Origin: JAYFNU01 sp964458545
GTDB lineage: Bacteria; Bacillota; Clostridia; Oscillospirales; Ruminococcaceae
Direction: 5' to 3'
NCBI GenBank assembly: GCA_964458545.1
Contig: CAYWJF010000019.1
Location: forward strand, 1-29,662
Length of the DNA: 29,662 nucleotides
In this document: one piece after another, positions 1 through 6,965 of the stretch
Layout of the letters: each line of letters begins with the position of its first letter
Position numbering within the stretch: the first letter of the stretch is position 1
The notes under the pieces: model-generated
What the model was told of the DNA's origin: nothing
Databases searched by the model: none
The model's input: only the letters and a program-made list of their open reading frames with translations
Made by a program: the position numbers and the translations under genes

Positions 1-2
1 AC

Positions 3-1271
3 AAAACCCTTACCGACGCGGGGCTTATATGGGACGAGGGACCCGATAAGGGCGGAGACTACGGTCCGTATGTTCAAAGCGAGCGTATGGGGATATACCT
101 TGAATACGCGCGTGAGCTTGTTGAAAAGGGCGGCGCTTACTACTGCTTCTGTACAAAGGAGGAGCTGGACGCGCGCTTAAAGCACGAGGAATTTGAAGAA
201 GAGGTCACCCGTTACGACGGCTTCTGCCGTGATATTCCGCTTGCGGAAGCGCTCAAGCGTGTAGAAATGGGCGAGCCTTATGTTATACGCCAAAAGATGC
301 CGCGAGACGGCGAGACAAGGTTTGACGACCTCGTTTACGGCGAAATTACCGTGGACAACAGCGAGCTTGAGGACCAGATTTTAATAAAAACCGACGGTAT
401 GCCCACCTATAACTTCGCAAACGTCGTGGACGACCACATTATGGGTATTACTCACGTTGTGCGCGGAAACGAGTACCTTTCGAGCACGCCGAAGTACAAC
501 CTTCTTTACGAGGGCTTCGGTTGGGAGAAGCCCGCGTATATCCACTGCGCTCCCGTTATGAAGGACGAGACGCACAAGCTCAGCAAGCGCAACGGTGACG
601 CTTCCTATCAGGATTTAGTTGCGAAGGGCTATCTGCCCGAGGCGATAATTAACTATCTCGCGTTGCTCGGTTGGGCACCGAAGGGCGAAAAGGAGCTATA
701 TACTCTTGCGGAGCTGACCGAGGAGTTCGATGTTTCGGGCATAAGCAAAAGCCCCGCTATCTTCGACAGCGAAAAGCTAAAGTTCATAAACGCGGAATAT
801 ATCCGCGCCTTACCACACGATATATACAAAGAGCATGCTATGCCGTTTATTCAACAAGCGGTAAAGCGCACGGACGTTGACTTCGATATAATCTGCGACG
901 CTTTACAGCCCCGCACCGAGTTTTTCGGCGATATTCCCGAAAGGCTTACCTTTATCGACGAGCTGCCCGAATACGACAATTCACTTTATGAGCACAAGAA
1001 GATGAAGACAGACGCCGCGACCTCTAAGGAGGCTCTGACGGAGATGCTGCCCGTGCTTGAGGGGATAAAGGACTTTACCCTTGAAAACATTCACGCCGAG
1101 CTCTTTAAGTTGATAGAAGCGAAGGGCGTGAAGAACGGCTATATGCTCTGGCCGCTTCGCGTGGCACTTTCGGGCGTACCCGTTTCCCCGGGCGGCGGCA
1201 TAGAGCTTGCCGCCATACTCGGCAAGGACGAAACCATTACGCGCGTAAAAAAAGGTCTCGCGCAGCTATAA
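3..1271 (+). CDS. gltX: Glutamate--tRNA ligase, 5'-truncated by the window edge
   Basis: Class I aminoacyl-tRNA synthetase that charges tRNA-Glu with glutamate in the cytoplasm. The reading frame is open from base 3, well before the first ATG at 87, and the residues there (GGDYGPYVQSER) match the family, so the gene enters from outside the window and its N-terminal HIGH motif is missing. About 422 residues remain. A KLSKR sequence at 576-590 is the KMSKR ATP-binding loop, and the helical anticodon-binding domain follows to the TAA at 1269-1271. The next gene starts 12 bp downstream behind an AGGAGAG ribosome binding site, so co-transcription is likely. A glutaminyl-tRNA synthetase is less likely given the overall bacterial GltX-like sequence. 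Any upstream regulation is outside the window. Confidence 0.95.
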   Translation, partial: KTLTDAGLIWDEGPDKGGDYGPYVQSERMGIYLEYARELVEKGGAYYCFCTKEELDARLKHEEFEEEVTRYDGFCRDIPLAEALKRVEMGEPYVIRQKMPRDGETRFDDLVYGEITVDNSELEDQILIKTDGMPTYNFANVVDDHIMGITHVVRGNEYLSSTPKYNLLYEGFGWEKPAYIHCAPVMKDETHKLSKRNGDASYQDLVAKGYLPEAIINYLALLGWAPKGEKELYTLAELTEEFDVSGISKSPAIFDSEKLKFINAEYIRALPHDIYKEHAMPFIQQAVKRTDVDFDIICDALQPRTEFFGDIPERLTFIDELPEYDNSLYEHKKMKTDAATSKEALTEMLPVLEGIKDFTLENIHAELFKLIEAKGVKNGYMLWPLRVALSGVPVSPGGGIELAAILGKDETITRVKKGLAQL

Positions 1272-1283
1272 AGGAGAGAAAGA

Positions 1284-1613
1284 ATGAACGACAAAAAAGC
1301 GCCTAATATAGGAAAAGGCGTTCTACTCATAGCGGCTGATATCCTGTTAATCGCTTTCTTCGTAATGATAGCAATAAGAGTATATACTGGCGGCGGCGGT
1401 ATAGGCGGGCTGCTCTTCACGGCGCTCGTCGGGTTTCTTGTTTCCTTCGGCTTGGGTTTCGCGGCGGTACAGAGCCTTGTGGTTAAGAAGACCGACGAGG
1501 AGCTTCACGAGGAGAATCTTCGCAGGTACGGCGTAGACGACGATTACGAAGAGGACGAGAATATCGCGGAAGACCTTGAATGTGAGGAGACGGAAATAAC
1601 AGATGAGATTTAG
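1284..1613 (+). CDS. Small two-helix membrane protein with acidic tail, unknown function
   Basis: A 109-residue protein I do not recognise. It has a short basic N-terminus, two hydrophobic segments (about residues 11-33 and 40-65) separated by a glycine-rich turn (GGGGIGG), then a highly charged C-terminal tail dominated by Glu and Asp. This predicts a two-pass inner-membrane protein with the acidic tail probably in the cytoplasm. The start follows AGGAGAG at suitable spacing, 12 bp after gltX. Its end overlaps the next gene by 11 bp, so the two are probably co-translated. The function is open; the neighbouring gene also encodes a small two-helix membrane protein, which suggests a functional pair (inference). 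Confidence 0.75.
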   Translation: MNDKKAPNIGKGVLLIAADILLIAFFVMIAIRVYTGGGGIGGLLFTALVGFLVSFGLGFAAVQSLVVKKTDEELHEENLRRYGVDDDYEEDENIAEDLECEETEITDEI

Positions 1614-1983
1614 CGGAAACAAAACGCCGAATTGGTTGAGAGTAATCGTCTTTGCTTTAGGTATGGTATTTATGGTTCAGGCGCTTATTAAAGATATTAA
1701 ACTCAAAGAATATTCAAGCATGGCTGTTATAATAGCGATGATTGGATTGTGGGGATACGGGCTTGTAAACATAATCAGAGAAATAGTTTATGATTATAAG
1801 CAAAAAAAGTTGTATGAGGATAAGGACAGGCTTAAGGGTCGCGCGTGGGACAGAAGCGCGCGAAACTTCCATGTCTATTCCTCCGACCTCGCAGAGAGTC
1901 GGTTTTGTCCCTACTGCGGCGCGGCGGCGGAGCAGGATTTCGATTACTGCAACGTCTGCGGAAAGCCCTTTCCCGAAAAGTAA
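1603..1983 (+). CDS. Membrane protein with C-terminal zinc ribbon, unknown function
   Basis: A 126-residue protein with two predicted transmembrane segments (about residues 13-29 and 39-60), a charged linker, and a C-terminal zinc ribbon with cysteines at 102, 105, 116 and 119 (CPYC...CNVC). The pattern fits the widespread zinc_ribbon class found in many Firmicute membrane proteins. The start ATG lies inside the end of the preceding gene (11-bp overlap), with GAGGAG about 13 nt upstream, so translational coupling is likely. A strong hairpin follows the stop codon. No enzymatic motif is visible and I do not assign a function. Confidence 0.75.
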   Translation: MRFSGNKTPNWLRVIVFALGMVFMVQALIKDIKLKEYSSMAVIIAMIGLWGYGLVNIIREIVYDYKQKKLYEDKDRLKGRAWDRSARNFHVYSSDLAESRFCPYCGAAAEQDFDYCNVCGKPFPEK

Positions 1984-1987
1984 GCAG

Positions 1988-2021
1988 ACAAAGCGCAGAG
2001 GCAAAACTTCTGCGCTATTTG
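1988..2021. terminator. Bidirectional intrinsic terminator between convergent genes
   Basis: The inverted repeat AGCGCAGAGG / CTTCTGCGCT (1992-2001 and 2007-2016, loop CAAAA, one G-T pair) is extended by ACAAA/TTTGT flanks around one bulged A. It lies just after the TAA of the zinc-ribbon gene and ahead of the convergent deacetylase stop at 2058-2060, with short T-rich sequence on both sides. It would end the gltX unit on + and the pdaA-like unit on -. Confidence 0.75.
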
Positions 2022-2057
2022 TTTAAACTGATACAAGTTATACTAATAGTATAAAGA

Positions 2058-3017
2058 TTAAATAATTGTCTCTGGAAGTTGCTCGCTCGTTGTTTCGACA
2101 AGACCTAAACGCTCGTCGATAAGCTCGAAGGTAAAGCCACTTGATTTCGCCTCGGCTAAAAAGTCGTCCATAATGGCGGCGTTTGTCGAGGAGACGGCGT
2201 GAAGTAGGAAGATACCGCCGTCGTGAAGGTTGTCGGTCAGCTTAGTGAGCGACGAGGCGGGGTCGGGCTGGCTATCGGTTAACCAGTCCTTATATGCGAA
2301 GCTCCAGAAAATACTTTTATAGCCAAGCTTGTTTACAAGGTCGAGTGTATGCTCGGAGTATTCTCCCATAGGAAAGCGAAAGAGGGTCATAGTGTAGCCG
2401 AACTCCTTTTCTATCCTATCATGGAGCGTCATAAGCTCGTCGCGAGCGCGTGAGTCGCTAATCTGCGGCATTGAGGGGTGGCGGTCGGTGTGGTTCGCGA
2501 GAGTGTGCCCCTCGTCGATTATTCGCCGAATTATTTCAGGCGCTTCGTTGACGTAATCTGAGGTAATAAAAAAGGTCGCCTTTACTCCCGCGGCTTTAAG
2601 GGAATCGAGTATTTTCGGGGTGTAGCCGTTCTCGTAGCCGAGGTCAAAGGTAAGATAAAGCTTGCCCGTGTCCTCGGGGAAGATAAAGTAAGCGCCGAGC
2701 TCTTCGTACTTCGCTTGCATAGAAACGCTGTCTACCGTTTGGTTCTTGTCGTTCTTGTTTGTGCCCGGTCCCCAGCCGACCTTCGAGCGGGAAAAAACCT
2801 CTACCGGAATATCGTCCGCGCCGCCTATCGCGCCCTCGGCGGTTTCGTTTTCTTCGCCTAAATCGGGCAAAACCTCGGGCGCTGGATTTGTCGCACCGCC
2901 ACCGTCGGGAGTAGCGGGTTCGTTGTCTCTTGCCGAGGAGGAGAGCGCTATCGCCGCGATAATAAGCAGCAGCGCCGCCGCAGTAAGAATTATCACATAA
3001 ACCGTTCGTTCCTTCAC
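2058..3017 (-). CDS. pdaA: PdaA-like polysaccharide (peptidoglycan) deacetylase
   Basis: A 319-residue carbohydrate esterase family 4 (NodB) protein. An N-terminal signal anchor (about residues 7-26) is followed by a Pro/Gly/Glu-rich linker, so the enzyme should act outside the membrane. The NodB domain begins near residue 118 with LTFDLGYEN (Asp125 in motif 1), and the metal-binding HTDRH (His176, His180) follows. TFDxGYEN and the overall order match the PdaA/delta-lactam deacetylase family, which removes acetyl from N-acetylmuramic acid in spore cortex; in this organism the exact substrate is inferred. The start is GTG with AAGGAG 8 nt upstream. That ribosome binding site lies in the 3' arm of a terminator-like hairpin (see 3021-3066), which suggests attenuated expression from the upstream gene. 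Confidence 0.88.
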   Translation of the reverse strand: MKERTVYVIILTAAALLLIIAAIALSSSARDNEPATPDGGGATNPAPEVLPDLGEENETAEGAIGGADDIPVEVFSRSKVGWGPGTNKNDKNQTVDSVSMQAKYEELGAYFIFPEDTGKLYLTFDLGYENGYTPKILDSLKAAGVKATFFITSDYVNEAPEIIRRIIDEGHTLANHTDRHPSMPQISDSRARDELMTLHDRIEKEFGYTMTLFRFPMGEYSEHTLDLVNKLGYKSIFWSFAYKDWLTDSQPDPASSLTKLTDNLHDGGIFLLHAVSSTNAAIMDDFLAEAKSSGFTFELIDERLGLVETTSEQLPETII

Positions 3018-3020
3018 AAT

Positions 3021-3066
3021 AAAAACTCCTTCGAAAAATGCTTTTACGTTAGCATTTCCCGAAGGA
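3021..3066 (-). terminator. Terminator-like hairpin that contains the pdaA ribosome binding site
   Basis: In minus-strand RNA, the arm complementary to 3051-3066 pairs with the arm complementary to 3027-3042 over 16 bp, including two consecutive G-U pairs, around an 8-nt loop, and is followed by GUUUUUAUU. The two G-U pairs would be A-C mismatches on the plus strand, so the structure is fitted to the minus strand. It sits between the NusG domain II gene and the deacetylase. The 3' arm carries the AAGGAG used by the deacetylase, so the hairpin both resembles an intrinsic terminator and would hide the ribosome binding site. Confidence 0.7.
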
Positions 3067-3080
3067 GCCGTTTTTATTAC

Positions 3081-3419
3081 TTAACCTTCTTCTATAAATA
3101 CCGAAACCCGCGCTGGGGCGCATATAGCGTACTCGTTTTCGTTGCTTATAAGCCCAAAATGCTCGCAGGTGAGGTCGGGGCACTGGGAATTTATGAAGTG
3201 AATTTTTCCGTCCTTTACTTCAAGGGTTACAGGGAGGTCCGCGTCTATGTGGTAAACGGCATCGCGCGTAAGGTCAATAGTGTTAACCACCTCGTCGCCG
3301 TACATAACCACAGCGCGCATTCCGTCAGTTTTCGGCAGAAACAAAACTAAGGCGAGCGCGATAAGAAGCACCGCCGCTATAATTAAAATATCGGTTCTTT
3401 TAAAGAGCTTTTCTTTCAT
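3081..3419 (-). CDS. NusG domain II-containing membrane-anchored protein
   Basis: A 112-residue protein with a short basic N-terminus (MKEKLFKRTD), one hydrophobic segment (about residues 9-28) and a small beta-rich C-terminal domain. The segment around INSQCPDLTCEHFGLIS, followed by ICAPARVSV, matches the standalone NusG_II family (DUF-like NusG domain II proteins of Firmicutes). That family is exported or membrane-anchored and is not a transcription factor; its function is poorly known. The two close cysteines (CPDLTC) are typical. An upstream in-frame ATG at 3497 exists, but the added residues do not look like this family, so I chose the ATG at 3419. No properly spaced ribosome binding site precedes it; see the leaderless finding. 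The deacetylase gene follows on the same strand. Confidence 0.8.
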   Translation of the reverse strand: MKEKLFKRTDILIIAAVLLIALALVLFLPKTDGMRAVVMYGDEVVNTIDLTRDAVYHIDADLPVTLEVKDGKIHFINSQCPDLTCEHFGLISNENEYAICAPARVSVFIEEG

Positions 3420-3423
3420 AAAG

Positions 3424-3434
3424 CTATAATAGCA
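3424..3434 (-). promoter_or_regulatory. Possible extended -10 promoter giving a leaderless NusG-II transcript
   Basis: The minus strand reads TGCTATTAT, with the -10 hexamer TATTAT complementary to 3426-3431 and the extended -10 TGC just upstream. Only 6 nt separate the hexamer from the ATG at 3419, so transcription would begin at or next to the start codon. The -35 region is weak. Confidence 0.35.
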
Positions 3435-3449
3435 CAAATCTCCTCGCGG

Positions 3450-3478
3450 TTGTATCGAAAAAGCAAAAGTGATATTAT
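3450..3478 (+). promoter_or_regulatory. Sigma-A-type promoter for the dipeptidase gene
   Basis: TTGTAT at 3450-3455 and TATTAT at 3473-3478, separated by exactly 17 bp, point toward the dipeptidase gene starting at 3560 and predict a leader of about 75 nt. No other good promoter is seen in this divergent intergenic region. Confidence 0.6.
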
Positions 3479-3559
3479 TTATATACTTTAACGGCAAGAC
3501 GCAGACGTTTTTCGCCGAAAATTCAGCCGTGGTTATATCTATAAAGAAAGGTCATACGA

Positions 3560-4951
3560 ATGAAGGACATAAAAGAGTTTATAAAAGAAAACGAAGAGAA
3601 CATAAAGCGCGATATAAAACGACTTGTAGACATAAAGAGTGTAGCCGATACGCCTACGGCGAACGCGCCTAACGGTGAGGGTGTAAGAAAAGCCCAGAAG
3701 GCGGCGGAGGAGTTGCTCAAAAGTATCGGTTTAGAGGTCACCGACCTTGACGGGCGCGTGGGCTTCGGGCACTATGGAAGCAAGGAAAAATTCTTAGGCA
3801 TAATCGCGCACCTCGACGTTGTACCAGAGGGTAACGGCTGGCAGAGCGACCCGTTCTGCTGCACCGAGCGGGAGGGCTACCTTGTCGGGCGCGGAACAAT
3901 AGACGACAAGGGCGCGTTTGTGCTGAGCGCCTACGCGGTAAAGTATTTAATAGAAAACGACATACCGCTCAAGTACGGAATAAGAATGATTATAGGGCTT
4001 GACGAAGAGACGGGAATGAGCGACATAGGCTACTACCGTGAGCGGGAGAAGATGCCAGTCTTCACCTTTACGCCCGACGCTGGCTTCCCCGTTGGGCACG
4101 GAGAAAAGGGAATATATTCCGCCGACCTACTGTCGCCTGTTATAAAGGGCGGGAATATCGCCGAGCTTGCGGGCGGCGTCGCGAGCAACGTCGTAGCGGA
4201 CTACACCTACGCGGTGATAAGGAACGCGAGCCTTTCGGCGCTAAAAGAGGCGGCGAAGGACAAGGCATATATAACCATAACGGAAGAGGGAAAAGATATC
4301 CGCGTAGAGGCGCGTGGAAAGGCGGGGCACGCTGGCGAGCCGCACGAGGCGGTGAACTCGAACTTCTTAATTATGAAGTTCCTTTTGGAGGCAGGTGCGC
4401 TATCCGAGGACGAGCGCGAGGCGGCGGAGTTTATCGTTGCCGCTACTGACAACTACGACGGCGACGTTTTCGGTATAGCCTGCGACGACGGAGTTTTTTC
4501 GCCACTCTCAATTATCGGCGGAATGCTTAGTCTTGAAAGAGGACGGCTATGTCTGAATGTGAACTGCCGTTACCCCACCGCGATAACGGGCGCGGAGCTT
4601 GAGGGAAAGATAAACAGCACAGCGGAAAGCTACGGCTTCACCGTGAAGAATGTCTCAAACAGCGAACCGTTCTACCTCGACCCCGAAAGCAACGCCGCCG
4701 TGGGTATTATGTGCGGGATATATAACGAGGTAACGGGAAGCGACGAGAAGCCTATAGTAATGTCGGGCGGCACCTACGCGCGGCATATTGAAAACGCCGT
4801 CTCCTACGGAATAGAGTACCCCGACCAAGTGGACCCCGAATGGGTGGGCGGCTGTCATATGAAGAACGAGGCGCTTAAAATCAGCCGCGCGCTCGAAAGC
4901 TGCGAGATATTCATTAAAACGCTGATGAGACTGCAGGAAGTGAAATTCTAA
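3560..4951 (+). CDS. M20/Sapep (PepV-like) Mn/Zn-dependent dipeptidase
   Basis: A 463-residue cytoplasmic metallopeptidase of the M20 family, Sapep/PepV branch, which cleaves dipeptides and trims peptides taken up by the cell. Visible family motifs include AHLDVVPEG (His84 metal ligand, Asp86), GTIDDKGAF (Asp115/Asp116, bridging metal ligand), GLDEETG (Glu149/Glu150, catalytic base and ligand), a lid domain inserted after about residue 200, and GGCHMKNE near the C-terminus with the last histidine. The length is usual for the family. The start is supported by AAAGGT upstream and by the family-like N-terminus. It is a single-gene unit with its own promoter at 3450-3478 and a terminator right after the stop. 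Confidence 0.9.
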   Translation: MKDIKEFIKENEENIKRDIKRLVDIKSVADTPTANAPNGEGVRKAQKAAEELLKSIGLEVTDLDGRVGFGHYGSKEKFLGIIAHLDVVPEGNGWQSDPFCCTEREGYLVGRGTIDDKGAFVLSAYAVKYLIENDIPLKYGIRMIIGLDEETGMSDIGYYREREKMPVFTFTPDAGFPVGHGEKGIYSADLLSPVIKGGNIAELAGGVASNVVADYTYAVIRNASLSALKEAAKDKAYITITEEGKDIRVEARGKAGHAGEPHEAVNSNFLIMKFLLEAGALSEDEREAAEFIVAATDNYDGDVFGIACDDGVFSPLSIIGGMLSLERGRLCLNVNCRYPTAITGAELEGKINSTAESYGFTVKNVSNSEPFYLDPESNAAVGIMCGIYNEVTGSDEKPIVMSGGTYARHIENAVSYGIEYPDQVDPEWVGGCHMKNEALKISRALESCEIFIKTLMRLQEVKF

Positions 4952-4957
4952 AACTAA

Positions 4958-4991
4958 GAGCCCGCTCAAAAGAGCGGGCTCAAATATTTTT
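4958..4991. terminator. Strong bidirectional intrinsic terminator
   Basis: A perfect 10-bp stem, GAGCCCGCTC / GAGCGGGCTC, at 4958-4967 and 4972-4981 with an AAAA loop lies between the dipeptidase stop (4951) and the convergent DUF6440 stop (5004). A T-rich run (ATATTTTT) follows on +, and TTAGTTTT follows on -. Confidence 0.9.
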
Positions 4992-5003
4992 AAATGTTAT
5001 TTA

Positions 5004-5213
5004 CTATTCGTACGTCGGAAATTCCCTATTTGCGTATCCCGCGGGCGATATGACGGGCTTGCCGTTCGCGTCCAGAAGGACGGTCAGTCCGCCCGCGTAG
5101 CCGTCGGCGTGAAAGAAGTAGTTTACGCCCGTTTGGGTGTCCACCCAAATCTCGTTTCTTCCCACGAAGCCGTTGCCTTCGCCTGTTAGTCTCACAAAAC
5201 GCTTATCGCTCAT
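5004..5213 (-). CDS. DUF6440-family small protein
   Basis: A 69-residue protein whose core (GRNEIWVDTQTGVNYFFHADGYAGGLTVLLDANGKPV, split here as RNEIWVDTQTGVNYFF then GGLTVLLDANGKPV) matches the small Firmicute family DUF6440. No signal peptide or membrane segment is present, and the protein should be cytoplasmic. The ATG lies only 3 bp after the glpK stop codon, so the two genes form one transcription unit ending at the 4958-4981 terminator. The function is unknown. The tight coupling to glycerol kinase may be incidental or may point to a role in the same pathway (inference). Confidence 0.75.
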   Translation of the reverse strand: MSDKRFVRLTGEGNGFVGRNEIWVDTQTGVNYFFHADGYAGGLTVLLDANGKPVISPAGYANREFPTYE

Positions 5214-5216
5214 TGT

Positions 5217-6704
5217 CTATTCCTCCCATTTCTTTGCGCGCTCTACCGCGCGGTCAAAGTTTTTGCAGAGCGCTTCGCGCTCGTCTTCGTTTATTTCGGG
5301 TACAAACCGCGCGTCGAGTGACCACGAGTCCTTTATCTCGTCCGCGCTCTTCCATACGCCTACGGCGAGCCCCGCGAGAAGCGCCGCGCCGAGCGCTGTG
5401 GTTTCAACGGTTTTGGGACGGACAATCTCCGCGCCAGTAATGTTCGATTGGAACTGCATAAGGAAGTTGTTCGCCGAAGCGCCGCCGTCCACCTTAAGCT
5501 CATGTATCTTGCGCCCCGTGTCGCGTTCCATCGCCTTTATAACGGCGTTGGACTGGAACGCTATAGACTCAAGCGCCGCGCGGATAATGTGGTTGCGGTT
5601 AGCTCCGCGGGTCAGCCCTACCATAACGCCGCGCGCGTACATGTCCCAGTAGGGTGCGCCGAGCCCTGTAAAGGCTGGCACAAGATAGACGCCCGCGGTG
5701 TCCTTTACCTTTCTCGCGAAGTATTCGGTGTCCGCCGCCTCGCGAATAAGCCCCAATTCGTCGCGCAGCCATTGAATAACCGCGCCGCCGACAAAGACGC
5801 TGCCCTCAAGCGCGTAGTTAACCTGCTCGTCCTTTCGGCTTGCCGCAATAGTGGAAAGAAGCCCGCTGCTTGAATAGCAGCAGTCCTTACCCGTATGCAT
5901 AAGAAGGAAGCAACCCGTGCCGTAGGTGTTCTTTATGTCGCCGCCCTCAAAGCAGGTCTGCCCGAAGAGCGCCGCTTGCTGGTCGCCCGCTATGCCCGAT
6001 ATTGGTATCTCGGTGCCCGCTACATTGAAGTAGCCGTATATTTCGCTGCTTGAGCGCACCTCGGGGAGCATACTCATAGGTATCTCCAGCTCGTCGCAGA
6101 GCTTTTTGTCCCAGCAGAGCTTTTTTATATTGTAAAGCATTGTGCGCGAGGCATTGGTGTAGTCGGTGACGTGTACCGCGCCGCCCGTCAGCTTATAGAC
6201 GAGCCATGTGTCCACCGTACCGCACATTAACTCGCCCTTTTCCGCCTTTTCGCGCGCGCCCTCTACGTTGTCGAGTATCCATTTTATCTTCGTGCCCGAA
6301 AAATAGGCGTCAATAATGAGCCCCGTGTTTTCTTTTATATACTTTTCAAGCCCGCGCTCGCGAAGCTGCTCGCATATTTCAGCCGTGCGGCGGCATTGCC
6401 ATACTATCGCGTTATAAATAGGTCTTCCCGTGGCGCGTTCCCACACAATGACGGTTTCACGCTGGTTAGTTATACCGAGCGCCGCAATATCCTTCACGTC
6501 TATGTCGCTTCTGGCAATTACCTCGTTTATTACGCCGAACTGGCTCGAGTAAATCTCCATAGCGTCGTGCTCGACCCAGCCCTCCTTGGGGTAGTATTGG
6601 GTAAACTCGCGCTGCGCCTTTCCTACGATATTCTGGTGCTCGTCAAAGATTATCGCGCGGGAGCTGGTCGTTCCTTGGTCAGCTGCAATTATATATTTTG
6701 GCAT
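5217..6704 (-). CDS. glpK: Glycerol kinase
   Basis: A 495-residue FGGY-family sugar kinase that phosphorylates glycerol to sn-glycerol-3-phosphate in the cytoplasm. The N-terminus has the phosphate-binding DQGTTSSR (about residues 8-15), then GWVEHDAMEIY and TNQRETVIVW, all glycerol-kinase hallmarks. The C-terminal half carries GTGCFLL, LEGSVFVGGAVIQWLRD and KVDGGASANNFLMQFQ. The length is standard. The gene is divergent from a three-gene glycerol-3-phosphate oxidation module, so the region forms one metabolic unit. No glycerol facilitator gene is adjacent. The upstream region carries inverted repeats that could be operators or leader structures, but a clear promoter could not be fixed for this strand. 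Confidence 0.97.
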   Translation of the reverse strand: MPKYIIAADQGTTSSRAIIFDEHQNIVGKAQREFTQYYPKEGWVEHDAMEIYSSQFGVINEVIARSDIDVKDIAALGITNQRETVIVWERATGRPIYNAIVWQCRRTAEICEQLRERGLEKYIKENTGLIIDAYFSGTKIKWILDNVEGAREKAEKGELMCGTVDTWLVYKLTGGAVHVTDYTNASRTMLYNIKKLCWDKKLCDELEIPMSMLPEVRSSSEIYGYFNVAGTEIPISGIAGDQQAALFGQTCFEGGDIKNTYGTGCFLLMHTGKDCCYSSSGLLSTIAASRKDEQVNYALEGSVFVGGAVIQWLRDELGLIREAADTEYFARKVKDTAGVYLVPAFTGLGAPYWDMYARGVMVGLTRGANRNHIIRAALESIAFQSNAVIKAMERDTGRKIHELKVDGGASANNFLMQFQSNITGAEIVRPKTVETTALGAALLAGLAVGVWKSADEIKDSWSLDARFVPEINEDEREALCKNFDRAVERAKKWEE

Positions 6705-6756
6705 AAACCCACTTCCTTACTTAAACGGTCTATCTATAATAGGTATTTTATCACAC

Positions 6757-6799
6757 AGCGGCTTTCTTTTGTATTGACAAAGTAATTAAAAAAGCCGTT
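6757..6799. promoter_or_regulatory. Nested inverted repeat in the glpK leader/promoter region
   Basis: CGGCTTT at 6759-6765 is the inverse of AAAGCCG at 6791-6797. Between them lies a second inverted pair, TTTGT / ACAAA, around ATTG (about 6768-6781). The element lies about 55-95 bp upstream of the glpK start. It could be an operator or, if transcribed, a leader hairpin. A second TTGACAAA sequence lies at 6814-6821, a direct repeat of the one at 6774-6781. Confidence 0.4.
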
Positions 6800-6904
6800 C
6801 GTTTCTAATAATGTTGACAAAAGAAGGAGAGCTTACAGCAACATAAACAAATAATTTAGTAAAAGTTTTACCCGCGAGCACAGCCCGGCGAGGGCGTGGC
6901 GTTC

Positions 6905-6933
6905 TTTTAAAACACGCTGTTTTGTAGTATAAT
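6905..6933 (+). promoter_or_regulatory. Promoter of the glycerol-3-phosphate oxidation operon with internal palindrome
   Basis: A perfect -10 box TATAAT at 6928-6933 has a weak -35 (TTTTAA, 6905-6910) at 17 bp. The spacer contains the perfect palindrome AAAACA-CGC-TGTTTT (6909-6923). Its position between -35 and -10, together with the poor -35, suggests a repressor or activator binding site. The operon start codon is at 6966. Confidence 0.6.
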
Positions 6934-6965
6934 ATCTACACATAAAACAGTAAAGGAAGCAAAGT

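Noticed and set aside
6871..6908. Terminator at GCCC-GGCGA-GGGC before TTCTTTT
   Set aside because: It lies between two divergent promoters, where no transcript from a known gene should end, and its stem is only 4 bp.
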